Source of the DNA: Paraherbaspirillum soli
GTDB lineage: Bacteria; Pseudomonadota; Gammaproteobacteria; Burkholderiales; Burkholderiaceae_D
Length of the DNA stretch: 64,000 nucleotides
Direction: 5' to 3'
Assembly: GCF_042654985.1 (NCBI RefSeq)
Contig: NZ_JBHSMT010000013.1
Span: 434,001-498,000, forward strand
In this document: positions 1 through 8,597 of the stretch, one piece after another
Layout of the letters: every line of letters starts with the position of its first letter
Numbering within the stretch: position 1 is the stretch's first letter
Made by a program: the position numbers and the translations under genes
The notes under the pieces: model-generated
What the model was told of the DNA's origin: nothing
Seen by the model: the letters and a program-made list of their open reading frames with translations, nothing else
Database searches by the model: none

Positions 1-802
1 CCATCAGCGGAATGATCTGATCGACGTGCGGATAAGGATAAACGTAGTGCAAGCGGACCCATGCGCCATATTGCGCGGCCAGTTCGCCCAGCGCCGTCAC
101 CAGCTGCGTCATGTGCGTCTTGACCGGCTTGCCATTCCAGAAGCCCATGCGGAACTTGACATCCACGCCGTAGGCGCTGGTATCTTGTGAAATAACCAGC
201 AATTCCTTGACCCCGGCCTTGAACAGATTTTCTGCTTCCAGCATCACGTCAGCGATCGGACGGGAAACCAGATCGCCGCGCATCGAAGGAATAATGCAAA
301 AGCTGCAACGGTGATTGCAGCCTTCGGAGATTTTCAGGTAAGCGAAATGTTTGGGCGTCAGTTTGATGCCCTGCGCCGGGATCAGGTCGATGAACGGCGC
401 ATGTGGCTTCGGCAGATGTTTATGCACTTCGAACATGACTTCGCCGACGGCATGCGGGCCTGTGACGGCCAATACCTTAGGGTGAACTTTTTGGATAATG
501 TCGTCGCCGGCGGCATCTTTTTTCGCGCCCAGGCAACCGGTTACGATGACCTTGCCGTTCTCGTTGAGCGCCTCGCCGATTGCATCCAGCGACTCTTGCA
601 CGGCGGCATCAATAAAACCGCAGGTATTGACGATCACCAGGTCGGCGCCGTCATAGGATTTGGCGGTTTCGTATCCTTCGGCGCGCAGTTGGGTCAGGAT
701 TTGCTCGGAATCGACCAGTGCCTTGGGGCAACCCAAGGAGACGAAGCCGACTTTAGGTGCAGGAGTTGTTGCGGCAGGCGCTACAGGAGAGACATTGGAC
801 AT
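1..802 (-). CDS. rimO: RimO, ribosomal protein S12 methylthiotransferase (3' end missing)
   Basis: Radical-SAM enzyme that adds a methylthio group to a conserved aspartate of ribosomal protein S12. The gene runs off the left edge, so only about the first 267 residues are visible, against a usual length near 450. The N-terminal methylthiotransferase domain shows SLGCPKALVDSE with Cys25 and VNTCGF with Cys61. The radical-SAM cluster motif CNHRCSFC supplies Cys162, Cys166 and Cys169. The C-terminal TRAM domain lies outside the window. The ATG at 802 opens the frame; an ATG at 795 is out of frame. The GCPKALVDSE form distinguishes RimO from MiaB. Confidence 0.93.
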   Translation of the reverse strand, partial: MSNVSPVAPAATTPAPKVGFVSLGCPKALVDSEQILTQLRAEGYETAKSYDGADLVIVNTCGFIDAAVQESLDAIGEALNENGKVIVTGCLGAKKDAAGDDIIQKVHPKVLAVTGPHAVGEVMFEVHKHLPKPHAPFIDLIPAQGIKLTPKHFAYLKISEGCNHRCSFCIIPSMRGDLVSRPIADVMLEAENLFKAGVKELLVISQDTSAYGVDVKFRMGFWNGKPVKTHMTQLVTALGELAAQYGAWVRLHYVYPYPHVDQIIPLM

Positions 803-868
803 GGCGGAATAGAGGGGGACAAAGCAAAGCCGCTATTGTACCCCCTCCGCTGCCATGGTTACCTTGTA

Positions 869-987
869 GGCACCTCGAAAAACCTACTGCGCATCCCAAT
901 CTCAGGGCTGCGATGCTCGCCGTACCTCCGTACGGCTGCGCTTCTCTCCCTGACCTTGGGCCGCTCGCTACAGTTTTTCGAGGTGCC
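869..987 (+). repeat. Family A dispersed palindromic repeat, copy 1
   Basis: A 119-bp element between phaR and rimO. The ends are a perfect 14-bp inverted repeat, GGCACCTCGAAAAA at 869-882 and its complement at 974-987. A central hairpin GCCGTAC-CTCC-GTACGGC lies near 919-937. Related copies are at 16000, 19588, 28046, 45673 and 55122. Conceptual translation through the element gives a spurious peptide containing VPPYGCASLPDLGPLATVF, so open frames crossing it should not be called genes. Confidence 0.9.
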
Positions 988-1008
988 CTGGCGTTGCACG
1001 GTGAAGGA

Positions 1009-1569
1009 TTATTTTTTGGTTTTATCGAACGGTGGAGCAAATGGGAATGTGCCGAACATGTTCTTGGTCTGGCTCTGCATTTGTTCCTGCATCTGGATGA
1101 AGAGACCTTTACTTTGCTCGATGTAATTACTCATCATGCCCTGCATCATCGGCCCCTGGACGTTCATGAACTGAGTCCACATTTCCGGGCTGAACGGTTT
1201 TCCTTCGTAAAAGCCTTTTGAGTTTTCTGCGAGCTTGTTCTGGATGTCGATGAAAGCCTGGATATTTTTCTCCAGGTAGGAACCCATCATCCCCTGCATG
1301 GTGTGACCGTAGTAGCGAATAATCTGCGACAGCGCTGCGCTGGAAAACATCGGCGTACCGTTGGATTCCTCTTCCAGAATGATTTGCAACAGAATGCTGC
1401 GGGTCAGGTCCTCGTCGGTCTTGGCATCGAACACCACGAATTCTTCATTCTCCAATACCAATTGCTTGACATCGGTTAACGTGATGTAAGAGCTAGTCTG
1501 AGTATCGTACAAGCGACGATTCGGATATTTTTTGATCAAACGCTCAGAATTTTTTTTTGTAGTAGTCAT
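1009..1569 (-). CDS. phaR: PhaR, polyhydroxyalkanoate synthesis repressor
   Basis: DNA- and PHA-binding repressor that controls phasin and PHA genes in PHA-accumulating betaproteobacteria. The N-terminal PHB/PHA accumulation regulator DNA-binding domain shows RLIKKYPNRRLYDTQTSSYI near residues 11-30. The C-terminal half holds methionine- and glutamine-rich segments (MQGMMGSYLEKN, MQGMMSNYIEQSK) typical of the PHA-binding repeats. The 186-residue length fits the family. The ATG at 1569 is preferred because homologues begin with a short Ser/Thr/Lys stretch before ERLIKKYPNRRLYD; an in-frame ATG at 1590 would add seven residues. It lies downstream of phaC and phaB on the same strand but is separated from phaB by a hairpin and about 240 bp, so it probably has its own promoter. 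Confidence 0.93.
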   Translation of the reverse strand: MTTTKKNSERLIKKYPNRRLYDTQTSSYITLTDVKQLVLENEEFVVFDAKTDEDLTRSILLQIILEEESNGTPMFSSAALSQIIRYYGHTMQGMMGSYLEKNIQAFIDIQNKLAENSKGFYEGKPFSPEMWTQFMNVQGPMMQGMMSNYIEQSKGLFIQMQEQMQSQTKNMFGTFPFAPPFDKTKK

Positions 1570-1788
1570 TTCAGTCCCAGGTAACTGCACCGTAACGCAT
1601 TCTAAGCGGTTGCATTACGAATCTCCATTCGCTACGGTACGTCCCATTATATTGCGCATTGTGGTCAACAAACAATTCAGACAATGAATAGATGCATTGC
1701 AATTAAAACCACAAACATCATCTGCAAAATAGCATGGGTAGCTCTTGATAATCGTCCATGAGCCGCCCATGCTATCGCGCCTGTGCTA

Positions 1789-1821
1789 CTAGTGTCCTAA
1801 GTTAGTAACTCAGGACACTAG
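1789..1821 (-). terminator. Long hairpin downstream of phaB
   Basis: A perfect 10-bp inverted repeat, CTAGTGTCCT at 1789-1798 and AGGACACTAG at 1812-1821. One mismatch and an inner AGTT/AACT pair extend it to a near-perfect 33-nt stem-loop. It starts nine bases beyond the phaB stop codon. There is no clear T-run, so it may be a transcript-stabilising or Rho-assisted structure or a small palindromic repeat rather than an intrinsic terminator. Confidence 0.55.
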
Positions 1822-1829
1822 ATAATCAC

Positions 1830-2570
1830 TTACCCCATGTGCAGACCGCCATTCAGCGAGAAGTCCGAGCCGGTTGCATAACCGCCCTCTTCCGACGCGA
1901 TCCAGGAGATGATCGAGGCAATCTCTTCCGGCTGGCCAAGGCGTTTTACCGGAATCTCGGCGATAATTTTTTCCAGCACTTCCGGCCTGATCGCGCGCAC
2001 CATTTCCGTTCCAACATAGCCGGGCGAAACCGTATTGACGGTAACGCCTTTGGTCGCGACTTCCTGCGCCAGCGCCATCGTAAAGCCGTGAATCCCGGCC
2101 TTGGCTGTCGAGTAATTGGTCTGCCCGAACTGCCCCTTTTGGCCATTCACTGAGGAAATATTGACGATCCTGCCCCAACCGCGATCAGCCATGCCATCGA
2201 TCACCTGCTTGGTGACGTTGAACAGGGAATTCAGATTGGTATCGATCACCGCATCCCAATCGGCTTTGGACATCTTGCGAAACTGACAGTCGCGGGTAAT
2301 CCCGGCGTTGTTGATCAGGATATCAATTTCGCCGATTTCGGCCTTCACTTTATCGAAGGCAGATTTTGTCGATTCCCAGTCCGCCACGTTTCCTTCCGAC
2401 GCATGAATATCAAAACCCTTCGCACGCATGTCGGCCAGCCATTTATCTTTACGCGCCGAATTCGGCCCGCAACCTGCCACAACGGTGAAACCATCGGTGC
2501 AAAGACGAGTACAAATTGGGGTGCCGATTCCACCCATGCCGCCTGTCACATAAACGATACGCTTTGCCAT
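1830..2570 (-). CDS. phaB: PhaB, acetoacetyl-CoA reductase
   Basis: NADPH-dependent reductase converting acetoacetyl-CoA to (R)-3-hydroxybutyryl-CoA, the substrate of the PHA synthase encoded just upstream. It is a short-chain dehydrogenase of 246 residues, the usual PhaB length. The nucleotide-binding motif TGGMGGIG is at residues 9-16, and NNAG is at 87-90. The catalytic residues are Ser140, Tyr153 and Lys157 within NISSVNGQKGQFGQTNYSTAK; the GQFGQTNYS context is typical of PhaB. The gene follows phaC by 75 bp on the same strand, presumably in one transcript. No thiolase gene (phaA) lies between them, unlike the common phaCAB order. Confidence 0.95.
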   Translation of the reverse strand: MAKRIVYVTGGMGGIGTPICTRLCTDGFTVVAGCGPNSARKDKWLADMRAKGFDIHASEGNVADWESTKSAFDKVKAEIGEIDILINNAGITRDCQFRKMSKADWDAVIDTNLNSLFNVTKQVIDGMADRGWGRIVNISSVNGQKGQFGQTNYSTAKAGIHGFTMALAQEVATKGVTVNTVSPGYVGTEMVRAIRPEVLEKIIAEIPVKRLGQPEEIASIISWIASEEGGYATGSDFSLNGGLHMG

Positions 2571-2645
2571 CTCTTGTCTCCTTAAAAAAACAATGCAAAA
2601 AATCGATACGTTATTTGTCCATTTACTTCAAGCAGTCTGCCAATT

Positions 2646-4421
2646 TCATTCAGCTCTTACCTTGACATAGCTTCCAGGCGCCGGCTCGATCATTTTACGC
2701 GTCGCACTCCCCAATTTACGTGGCGCCGCCACTTGCTTGCCCGCGTGCTCCGACAGAAACGCCGTCCATTCGGACCACCAGCTTCCAGGGTGTTCAACCG
2801 CGCCGGCGAGCCAGGTCTCGGCATCCACTCCCGACTGTTGATTGAGCCAGTAACTGCGTTTGTTCTTTGACGGCGGATTAATAACGCCCGCGATATGGCC
2901 GGAAGCTCCGAGCACAAAGCGATTGCGTTCCGGCTTTTTCGGGTTGAGCAAGGAAGTCGAAGCATAGGCCGAAGTCCATGGGACGATATGATCTTCGCGC
3001 GAGGCATATATGAAGGTCGGCGCTTCGATCTTGCCGAGATCGATTTCCTGACCGGCCACGGCCAACTTTCCGGGCTCCTTCAATGCATTGTCGAGGTACA
3101 TATTGCGCAGGTAATAGCAAAACATCGGCCCCGGCAAATTGGTGCTGTCGGCGTTCCAATACAGCAGATCGAAAGGAGTCGGATCCTCGCCTTTCAGGTA
3201 ATTCGATTCGACGTAATTCCATAAAAGATCGTTCGGACGCAAGCTCGAAAATGCCGAAGCAAATTCACGTGCCGGCATCAAGCCGCCGCGCCCGATCGCC
3301 TGCTCGCGAAGCCGGATCTGCATATCGTCGATATACACGTCCAAAATGCCAGTGTCGGTAAAATCCAAAAATGAAGTCAGCAAAGTCAGGCTGGCAACCG
3401 GATGCACTCCCGCTCCGGCCATTTTTGCCAACGCTGTCGACAACAAGGTGCCGCCGACGCAGAAGCCAAGCGCATTGATCTTGTCCTGCTTGGAAATCTC
3501 CTGAACGAGGTCGATTGCTTGAATCACCGCCTCGTCAATATATTGATCCCAGGTGGCGTGCGCCATTGACTCATCGGCATTGCGCCACGAAATCAAGAAC
3601 ACGGTATGCCCTTGTTCCACCGCATAACGCACCACAGAATTTTGCGGCTGCAAATCCAGGATGTAATACTTGTTGATACACGGCGGCACGAACAGTAACG
3701 GTCGCTGATAAGTCGTTTTGGTGAGCGGCTTATATTGGATCAGCTGGAACAATGCGTTTTCAAATACGACTGCGCCCTCGGTAATTGCAACGTCCTTGCC
3801 GACTTCAAACGCCGATTCATCGGTCTGGGAAACCCGGCCTTTTTGCATGTCGGCGATCAGGTGCGCGATTCCTTTGGTAAGGCTTTCGCCATGGGTTTCA
3901 ACAATTTTTTGTTGAGCGACAGGATTGGTTGCCAAGAAATTGGCGGGCGACATGGCGTCGACCATTTGTTGAATCGCAAAACCAATTTTCCGCTTCATTT
4001 TAGGCGGCGCATCCACGGCATCCACCAACGCATTCAAGAATCGCGCATTCAATAAATATGCCGCCGCATTGAATGCATATAGCGGGTTGGCTTGCCATGC
4101 CGAAGCGTTAAACCGTTTGTCCGCTATGGCCGGGATCCGCGATCCGAGCAAGTCTTGCCACAAGACCGACAACTGCTCCGCATACTCCCTCTGCAGCTTC
4201 TCAACCACTGCCCGGTTAAGTGAAACACCGGCGCCATCAAGACTTGCACCGCTTGAACCGGCGCTCCTTTGACCGGCGGCATTCATCCAGGAAAGCAGAA
4301 CATTGGGATCGGCCATGTGACTGAATTGTTGGGCGAATGGCTGCGAGAATTGCTGAATGAGTTGCTGCGAAAGTTGTGACAGCGCGGCAGAATCAAAAAC
4401 GGAAGAATTCGACGTATTCAT
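2646..4421 (-). CDS. phaC: PhaC, class I poly(3-hydroxyalkanoate) synthase
   Basis: Polymerises (R)-3-hydroxyacyl-CoA into PHA granules. The 591-residue length matches class I synthases. The N-terminal domain (about residues 1-200) is followed by an alpha/beta-hydrolase core. The modified lipase box GFCVGG holds the catalytic cysteine Cys321. Asp477 in SREDHIVPW and His509 in GASGHIAGV complete the triad at the expected spacing. The conserved motif PPCINKYYILDL is at about 246-257. It is divergent from a small membrane-protein gene and leads the phaC-phaB unit. Confidence 0.96.
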   Translation of the reverse strand: MNTSNSSVFDSAALSQLSQQLIQQFSQPFAQQFSHMADPNVLLSWMNAAGQRSAGSSGASLDGAGVSLNRAVVEKLQREYAEQLSVLWQDLLGSRIPAIADKRFNASAWQANPLYAFNAAAYLLNARFLNALVDAVDAPPKMKRKIGFAIQQMVDAMSPANFLATNPVAQQKIVETHGESLTKGIAHLIADMQKGRVSQTDESAFEVGKDVAITEGAVVFENALFQLIQYKPLTKTTYQRPLLFVPPCINKYYILDLQPQNSVVRYAVEQGHTVFLISWRNADESMAHATWDQYIDEAVIQAIDLVQEISKQDKINALGFCVGGTLLSTALAKMAGAGVHPVASLTLLTSFLDFTDTGILDVYIDDMQIRLREQAIGRGGLMPAREFASAFSSLRPNDLLWNYVESNYLKGEDPTPFDLLYWNADSTNLPGPMFCYYLRNMYLDNALKEPGKLAVAGQEIDLGKIEAPTFIYASREDHIVPWTSAYASTSLLNPKKPERNRFVLGASGHIAGVINPPSKNKRSYWLNQQSGVDAETWLAGAVEHPGSWWSEWTAFLSEHAGKQVAAPRKLGSATRKMIEPAPGSYVKVRAE

Positions 4422-4479
4422 GCTGTGACCGTTGTTTTAGCGTATCGTGTTGGGGTTGTCTTTTAGCTTAACCATTTAT

Positions 4480-4737
4480 ATGTATATCATCGCCATCGCA
4501 TGGATTTATGTCGTCTTCATGATGGCTATCACAGAGCAGTCGGTCGTTGCTGCTTTGATGACATTTCTACTGTACGGTGTTTTCCCTTTGACAATTGTTT
4601 TATACCTGATGGGCACTCCGCAACGCAAGAGAAATCGGCAACAAAGGGAAAAATTAAAACAGCTTTCCGATCGACAAGATCCGCCCTCGACTGAGGCTGC
4701 AACGCCAGAACAGCCACACATCGGTCCAGACAAGTGA
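4480..4737 (+). CDS. Small conserved membrane protein
   Basis: An 85-residue protein with two hydrophobic segments, MYIIAIAWIYVVFMMAI and ALMTFLLYGVFPLTIVLYLMG, then a basic, charged and probably cytoplasmic tail rich in Arg, Gln and Lys. I know of no assigned function; similar short proteins occur beside phaC/pgeF in related betaproteobacteria. The ATG at 4480 is chosen because it begins directly with the first transmembrane segment. A GTG at 4447 would add 11 residues. It is divergent from phaC and convergent with pgeF. Confidence 0.7.
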   Translation: MYIIAIAWIYVVFMMAITEQSVVAALMTFLLYGVFPLTIVLYLMGTPQRKRNRQQREKLKQLSDRQDPPSTEAATPEQPHIGPDK

Positions 4738-4753
4738 TCGCAGAAACGGTTGG

Positions 4754-5533
4754 CTATTTAAGCCATATCAGCGAAACCATCCGACCGGTTGTTTTGTCCC
4801 TGCGATAGGAATAGAACCGCCGATCGGTCACGGTGCACAAGCCGCCGCCATCAATGCGCTGCACGCCAGCCTGTTGCAGCGCAATGCGCGCCAGCTGGTA
4901 AATATCCGCCAGATATTTACCCGGTCGATCAGCAATCGGCGCAAAGCATGCCTGGGTTTGAGCCAGAATTTGGTGCGACATTTGCGTCGACTCGGCTCGC
5001 TCGACAAATCGCTCAAGAACATCGCCACCGACTTCGAATTGATCGCGACCAATTGCCGGCCCTAGCCACGCCACGATGTCGCCGGCCCCAGCCGCTTTCA
5101 TGCGTTCAACCGTATTTTGCAGCACGCCGGCAACCAGCCCTCGCCAGCCAGCATGGGCAGCGCCAACCACACGCCCGTCGAGATCGGCAAACAATACCGG
5201 CAAACAATCCGCAGTCTGAATCGCACAGACCATGCCGGGCTGCGTCGCAATAACGGCATCGGCTTCGACACCGGTACTGACAGCAGCGACATCAACCACA
5301 TCGGCGCTATGTACCTGGCTCAACCAGATCGGCGATGCCGGCAGCAAGGTCTCCAGCAACGCACGATTGCGCGCGACCGCTTCCAGCTTGTCGCCGACAT
5401 GTGTTCCAAGATTAAGACCGCCGCCACCGCTGCCGTCATCGTAAGGAGCGGCACTCACACCGCCCTCACGCAACGTCGAAAAAGCGCTGATATTACGCGG
5501 CACATTTACCCAGTTTGGAATAATTAATTGCAT
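4754..5533 (-). CDS. pgeF: PgeF, peptidoglycan editing factor / laccase-domain protein
   Basis: Member of the YfiH/PgeF (DUF152) family, annotated as polyphenol oxidase or purine-nucleoside phosphorylase-like. In E. coli PgeF keeps L-Ser out of peptidoglycan stems. Family motifs are visible: STLREGGVS near the N terminus, LSQVHSADV, AIQTADCLPVLFAD with a metal-binding Cys, and GAAHAGWRGLV with a metal-binding His. Length is 259 residues. The ATG at 5533 (MQLIIPNWVN) is preferred to 5572, which would add a 13-residue extension not expected in the family. It follows rluD on the same strand by 69 bp, the usual rluD-pgeF pairing. Confidence 0.9.
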   Translation of the reverse strand: MQLIIPNWVNVPRNISAFSTLREGGVSAAPYDDGSGGGGLNLGTHVGDKLEAVARNRALLETLLPASPIWLSQVHSADVVDVAAVSTGVEADAVIATQPGMVCAIQTADCLPVLFADLDGRVVGAAHAGWRGLVAGVLQNTVERMKAAGAGDIVAWLGPAIGRDQFEVGGDVLERFVERAESTQMSHQILAQTQACFAPIADRPGKYLADIYQLARIALQQAGVQRIDGGGLCTVTDRRFYSYRRDKTTGRMVSLIWLK

Positions 5534-5602
5534 GTGGCTAGCTGTCTTAGTTAGCAGTCTGATCCTAGCCATATTAAAAATTTATGGCTGGTCCCATCGG
5601 CC

Positions 5603-6628
5603 TTACTCCGGCGCGGTCATTCCAGCGCGCGCTATCAACGCCGCAAAATCATCCGGCAACGGGGTGAACCATTCGCAGACTTCGCCACTGCTTGGATGAA
5701 TCAATCCAAGGCGCGATGCCTGCAATGCCTGACGTGGAAACGCCGGCATCAGATGCTGCTTGCCGTAGAGCGCATCGCCGACCAGCGGGAAGCCGATCGA
5801 CTGCATGTGCACGCGAATCTGGTGAGTGCGCCCTGTCTCCAGCTGACAGCGCATCAAGCTCACCGGACGCCCATCCAGCAAGCCGGTCGCCAGGCGCTGA
5901 TAGTGGGTGATCGCAGGCTTGGCGCTCATGCTTTCCGATACCGCCATCTTGATGCGATCGCGCGGATGCCGCGCCATTGCGCTGTCCACGGTGCCATTCA
6001 GTTGCGGCGAACCCCAGACCAAGGCCAGATATTGACGTTTGACGGTACGTGCCTGTAGCTGACGCACCAGATCGGTTTGTGCCTCCAGCGTCTTGGCGAC
6101 CACCATCAAGCCGCTGGTGTCCTTATCCAGGCGATGGACGATGCCGGCGCGCGGCACGCCGATCAATGTCGGCCACCGGTACAGCAAGCCATTCAATAAT
6201 GTTCCCGACCAGTTGCCGGCCGCCGGATGAACCACCAGCCCGGCGGGTTTGTCGATGACGATAATCGCGGCATCTTCATGCACGATCGACAGCGCCATTT
6301 CCTCCGCTTTGAATGCTTGCTCGTCAGGTGCCGGCTGCGGCAGGACGATGACGGTTTCGTCGCCGAACGTCGTCATCTTGGTCGTCCCGGGCTTGCCGTC
6401 TACCGTGACATGGCCCGCCTCTATCCATTGCTGGATACGGCTACGCGAGTATTGCGGAACAAGGGTTGACACAACCTTGTCGAGACGTGTCCCGCAAACG
6501 TCGGGCGTTAATTGCAACACGATCGGCGCGGTCGTGCTTGCCGCGTCGCCGTCTTCGATATATTCAATATCGGCATCAAATTCAGCGTCAGGCAGACTTT
6601 CAGCCAAATTTGGCTTGGTAAATGACAT
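5603..6628 (-). CDS. rluD: RluD, 23S rRNA pseudouridine synthase
   Basis: Makes pseudouridines in helix 69 of 23S rRNA. An S4 RNA-binding domain (TRLDKVVSTLVPQYSRSRIQQWIEAGHVTV and following) precedes the RluA-type catalytic domain. The catalytic aspartate is in GIVHRLDKDTSGLMV. ETGRTHQIRVHM and PLVGDALYG are further family motifs. The acidic N-terminal extension is usual in betaproteobacteria. The ATG at 6628 has a GGGAC ribosome-binding site about eight bases upstream; an ATG at 6643 is an alternative start. It is divergent from bamD, an arrangement conserved in the group. Confidence 0.92.
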   Translation of the reverse strand: MSFTKPNLAESLPDAEFDADIEYIEDGDAASTTAPIVLQLTPDVCGTRLDKVVSTLVPQYSRSRIQQWIEAGHVTVDGKPGTTKMTTFGDETVIVLPQPAPDEQAFKAEEMALSIVHEDAAIIVIDKPAGLVVHPAAGNWSGTLLNGLLYRWPTLIGVPRAGIVHRLDKDTSGLMVVAKTLEAQTDLVRQLQARTVKRQYLALVWGSPQLNGTVDSAMARHPRDRIKMAVSESMSAKPAITHYQRLATGLLDGRPVSLMRCQLETGRTHQIRVHMQSIGFPLVGDALYGKQHLMPAFPRQALQASRLGLIHPSSGEVCEWFTPLPDDFAALIARAGMTAPE

Positions 6629-6688
6629 CACAGGAAGTCCCATCAGCTATAATCCATCAATTGTTTACACGCATTCTTGCAAACCACT

Positions 6689-7486
6689 ATGCAAAAAAGA
6701 CTATCCAGACTAGCTGCAGTTGCATTCGCTCTCTCCCTTTCGGCGTGTGGCTTGTTGCCAGATAAAGTTGATGAAACTGCAAACTGGTCTGCGCCCAGAT
6801 TATACTCGGAGGCCAAGGACGAATTGAATAGCGGCGGCTACGATAAGGCAATTAAGTACTTTGAAAAGCTGGAATCGCGCTATCCATTCGGCACTTACGC
6901 CCAACAGGCGCAAATGGATATCGCTTACGCCCATTATCGGCAAGGCGAGCAGCCTGAAGCGTTGGCTGCCATCGACCGCTTCATCAAGCTGCATCCAAAT
7001 CATCCAAACGTCGACTACATGTATTACCTGCGTGGCCTGGTCAATTTCAACGACAAGGTCAGCATATTCGATTTCCTGTCGAGCGAAGATGCGACTGAGC
7101 GCGATCCGAAAGCAGCCCGCGATGCATTTGATGCGTTCAAGCAAGTGGTGACGCGCTTCCCCGACAGCACCTACGCAGCCGACTCATTGGCGCGCATGAA
7201 ATACCTGGTCAATGCATTGGCTCAATACGACGTCCACGTCGCCAGCTATTACTACCGCCGCGGTGCCTATGTTGCTGCCGCCAATCGCGCACAAAACGCG
7301 ATCCAGGAATATCGCGATGCGCCGGCGGTCGAAGAAGCGCTATTTGTCATGGTGCGCTCTTACGATGCTTTGGGCCTCAAGGAATTACGCGATGACTCCG
7401 AACGCGTCTTACAGAAAAACTATCCGAATAGCCGTTTTTATCATAACGGCGAAATTCAAAAAAAACCTTGGTGGAAATTCTGGTAA
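6689..7486 (+). CDS. bamD: BamD, outer-membrane assembly lipoprotein
   Basis: Essential lipoprotein of the BAM complex that inserts beta-barrel proteins into the outer membrane; formerly ComL. A lipoprotein signal peptide ends in LSLSACG with Cys20 as the acylated residue. The mature part consists of tetratricopeptide-type helical repeats (YSEAKDELNSGGYDKAIKYFEKLESRYPFG and DIAYAHYRQGEQPEALAAIDRF). The YMYYLRGL and DAFKQVVTRFPDSTYA segments are diagnostic for BamD. The ATG at 6689 gives a normal signal peptide; a TTG at 6677 is less likely. Ends at a strong terminator. Confidence 0.95.
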   Translation: MQKRLSRLAAVAFALSLSACGLLPDKVDETANWSAPRLYSEAKDELNSGGYDKAIKYFEKLESRYPFGTYAQQAQMDIAYAHYRQGEQPEALAAIDRFIKLHPNHPNVDYMYYLRGLVNFNDKVSIFDFLSSEDATERDPKAARDAFDAFKQVVTRFPDSTYAADSLARMKYLVNALAQYDVHVASYYYRRGAYVAAANRAQNAIQEYRDAPAVEEALFVMVRSYDALGLKELRDDSERVLQKNYPNSRFYHNGEIQKKPWWKFW

Positions 7487-7500
7487 GTCTTGTATGTACA

Positions 7501-7530
7501 AAAAAGCCTCGCATTTGCGAGGCTTTTTTT
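7501..7530. terminator. Bidirectional intrinsic terminator
   Basis: A GCCTCGC/GCGAGGC stem with a four-base ATTT loop, flanked by an A-run on the left and a T-run on the right. It can therefore terminate bamD on the plus strand and the glycosyltransferase operon arriving from the minus strand. Confidence 0.92.
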
Positions 7531-7559
7531 ATGGCAATTAGTTAAGCGTCAAAACAAAC

Positions 7560-8597
7560 TCAGGCAATCGAAGACTGCGCCACCCGCGTTGCGTTAGCCC
7601 GCGGAATTTGATGCAAATGATGCTGAAACTGCTGTGTCGCCACATCCCAGGAATACTCCAACGCGTGTTCCCGCACCCGCTGCCGATCCAGGTCAAGCGC
7701 CCTGGAACAGGCTGATGCCAGGTCCGAGTCCAATATCCCCGAACGTCCGTGCGCGACAACATCGACTGGTCCGGCGACCGGATACGCGGCAATCGGCACG
7801 CCGCACGCCATGGCCTCCACCATCACCAACCCGAATGTATCGGTATGACTGGGAAACACCAGCACATCGGCACAGTTGTAATAGGAGGCCAGTTCATGGT
7901 GCGGCTTGGCGCCCAGGAATTGCACTTGCGGATAGCGCTGCTGGAGTTCTTCGCGCAACGGTCCGTCGCCGATTACCCACTTGGCGCCAGGCAGATCAAG
8001 CTGCAAAAAAGCCTCGACATTCTTTTCGACCGCCACTCTGCCGACATACAAATACAACGGCCGCTGAATGCAGGCATGGTCTTGTTCGACCGGTTGAAAA
8101 CGCTCGGTGTCGACCCCTCTGCCCCATAACACCAGATGCCGAAAGCCACGCTGCTCAAGCTCCTGCCGGATATGTTGAGTCGGCACCATGACTGCCTTGG
8201 AGGGGCCATGAAACCAACGCAACCAACGGTAAGTCACGGCCTTCGGCAGCATCGAACGGGCGCTCAGATACTCCGGAAAACGCGTGTGGTATGCGGTGGT
8301 AAAGCCGATCCGGTGACGCAGGCAAAAGCGGCGCGCCGCCAAGCCCATCGGCCCTTCTGTCGAAATGTGAATGCAATCCGCTTGAAACGCCCGCAACGCC
8401 GCCGCTACTCTGGCATAAGGTTTGTAGGCGAGCCGGATTTCAGGATAAGTCGGGCACGCGAAAGTAGGAGAACCATCGGGACTAAGCAGCAACACGTCGT
8501 GCTCGCTATTGCGCAAGCAGCGGCTGGTTGCCTGCAAGGTGTTGACTACGCCATTGATTTGGGACTGTCCGGCATCGGTTACGATGGCAATTCGCAT
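7560..8597 (-). CDS. GT4-family lipid glycosyltransferase (Agt-like)
   Basis: A 345-residue GT-B fold retaining glycosyltransferase. The N-terminal acceptor domain starts MRIAIVTDAGQSQINGVVNT and continues with LLSPDGSPTFACPTYPEIRL. The C-terminal donor domain has LYVGRVAVEKNVEAFL, VIGDGPLREEL and a DTFGLVMVEAMACGVP signature with the EX7E-type glutamates. Relatives include the diacylglycerol glycosyltransferases (Agt) encoded next to plcP in rhizobia and marine bacteria; mannosyltransferases are also related. Its start overlaps the phosphoesterase gene by 19 bp, so translational coupling is likely. I infer that it glycosylates the diacylglycerol produced by that enzyme. Substrate and sugar donor are not shown by sequence. 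Confidence 0.8.
   Translation of the reverse strand: MRIAIVTDAGQSQINGVVNTLQATSRCLRNSEHDVLLLSPDGSPTFACPTYPEIRLAYKPYARVAAALRAFQADCIHISTEGPMGLAARRFCLRHRIGFTTAYHTRFPEYLSARSMLPKAVTYRWLRWFHGPSKAVMVPTQHIRQELEQRGFRHLVLWGRGVDTERFQPVEQDHACIQRPLYLYVGRVAVEKNVEAFLQLDLPGAKWVIGDGPLREELQQRYPQVQFLGAKPHHELASYYNCADVLVFPSHTDTFGLVMVEAMACGVPIAAYPVAGPVDVVAHGRSGILDSDLASACSRALDLDRQRVREHALEYSWDVATQQFQHHLHQIPRANATRVAQSSIA

Noticed and set aside
757..1221. Plus-strand 154-codon frame between rimO and phaR
   Set aside because: It crosses repeat copy 1 and then runs antisense through phaR; the shared VPPYGCASLPDLGPLATVF core is repeat-encoded.
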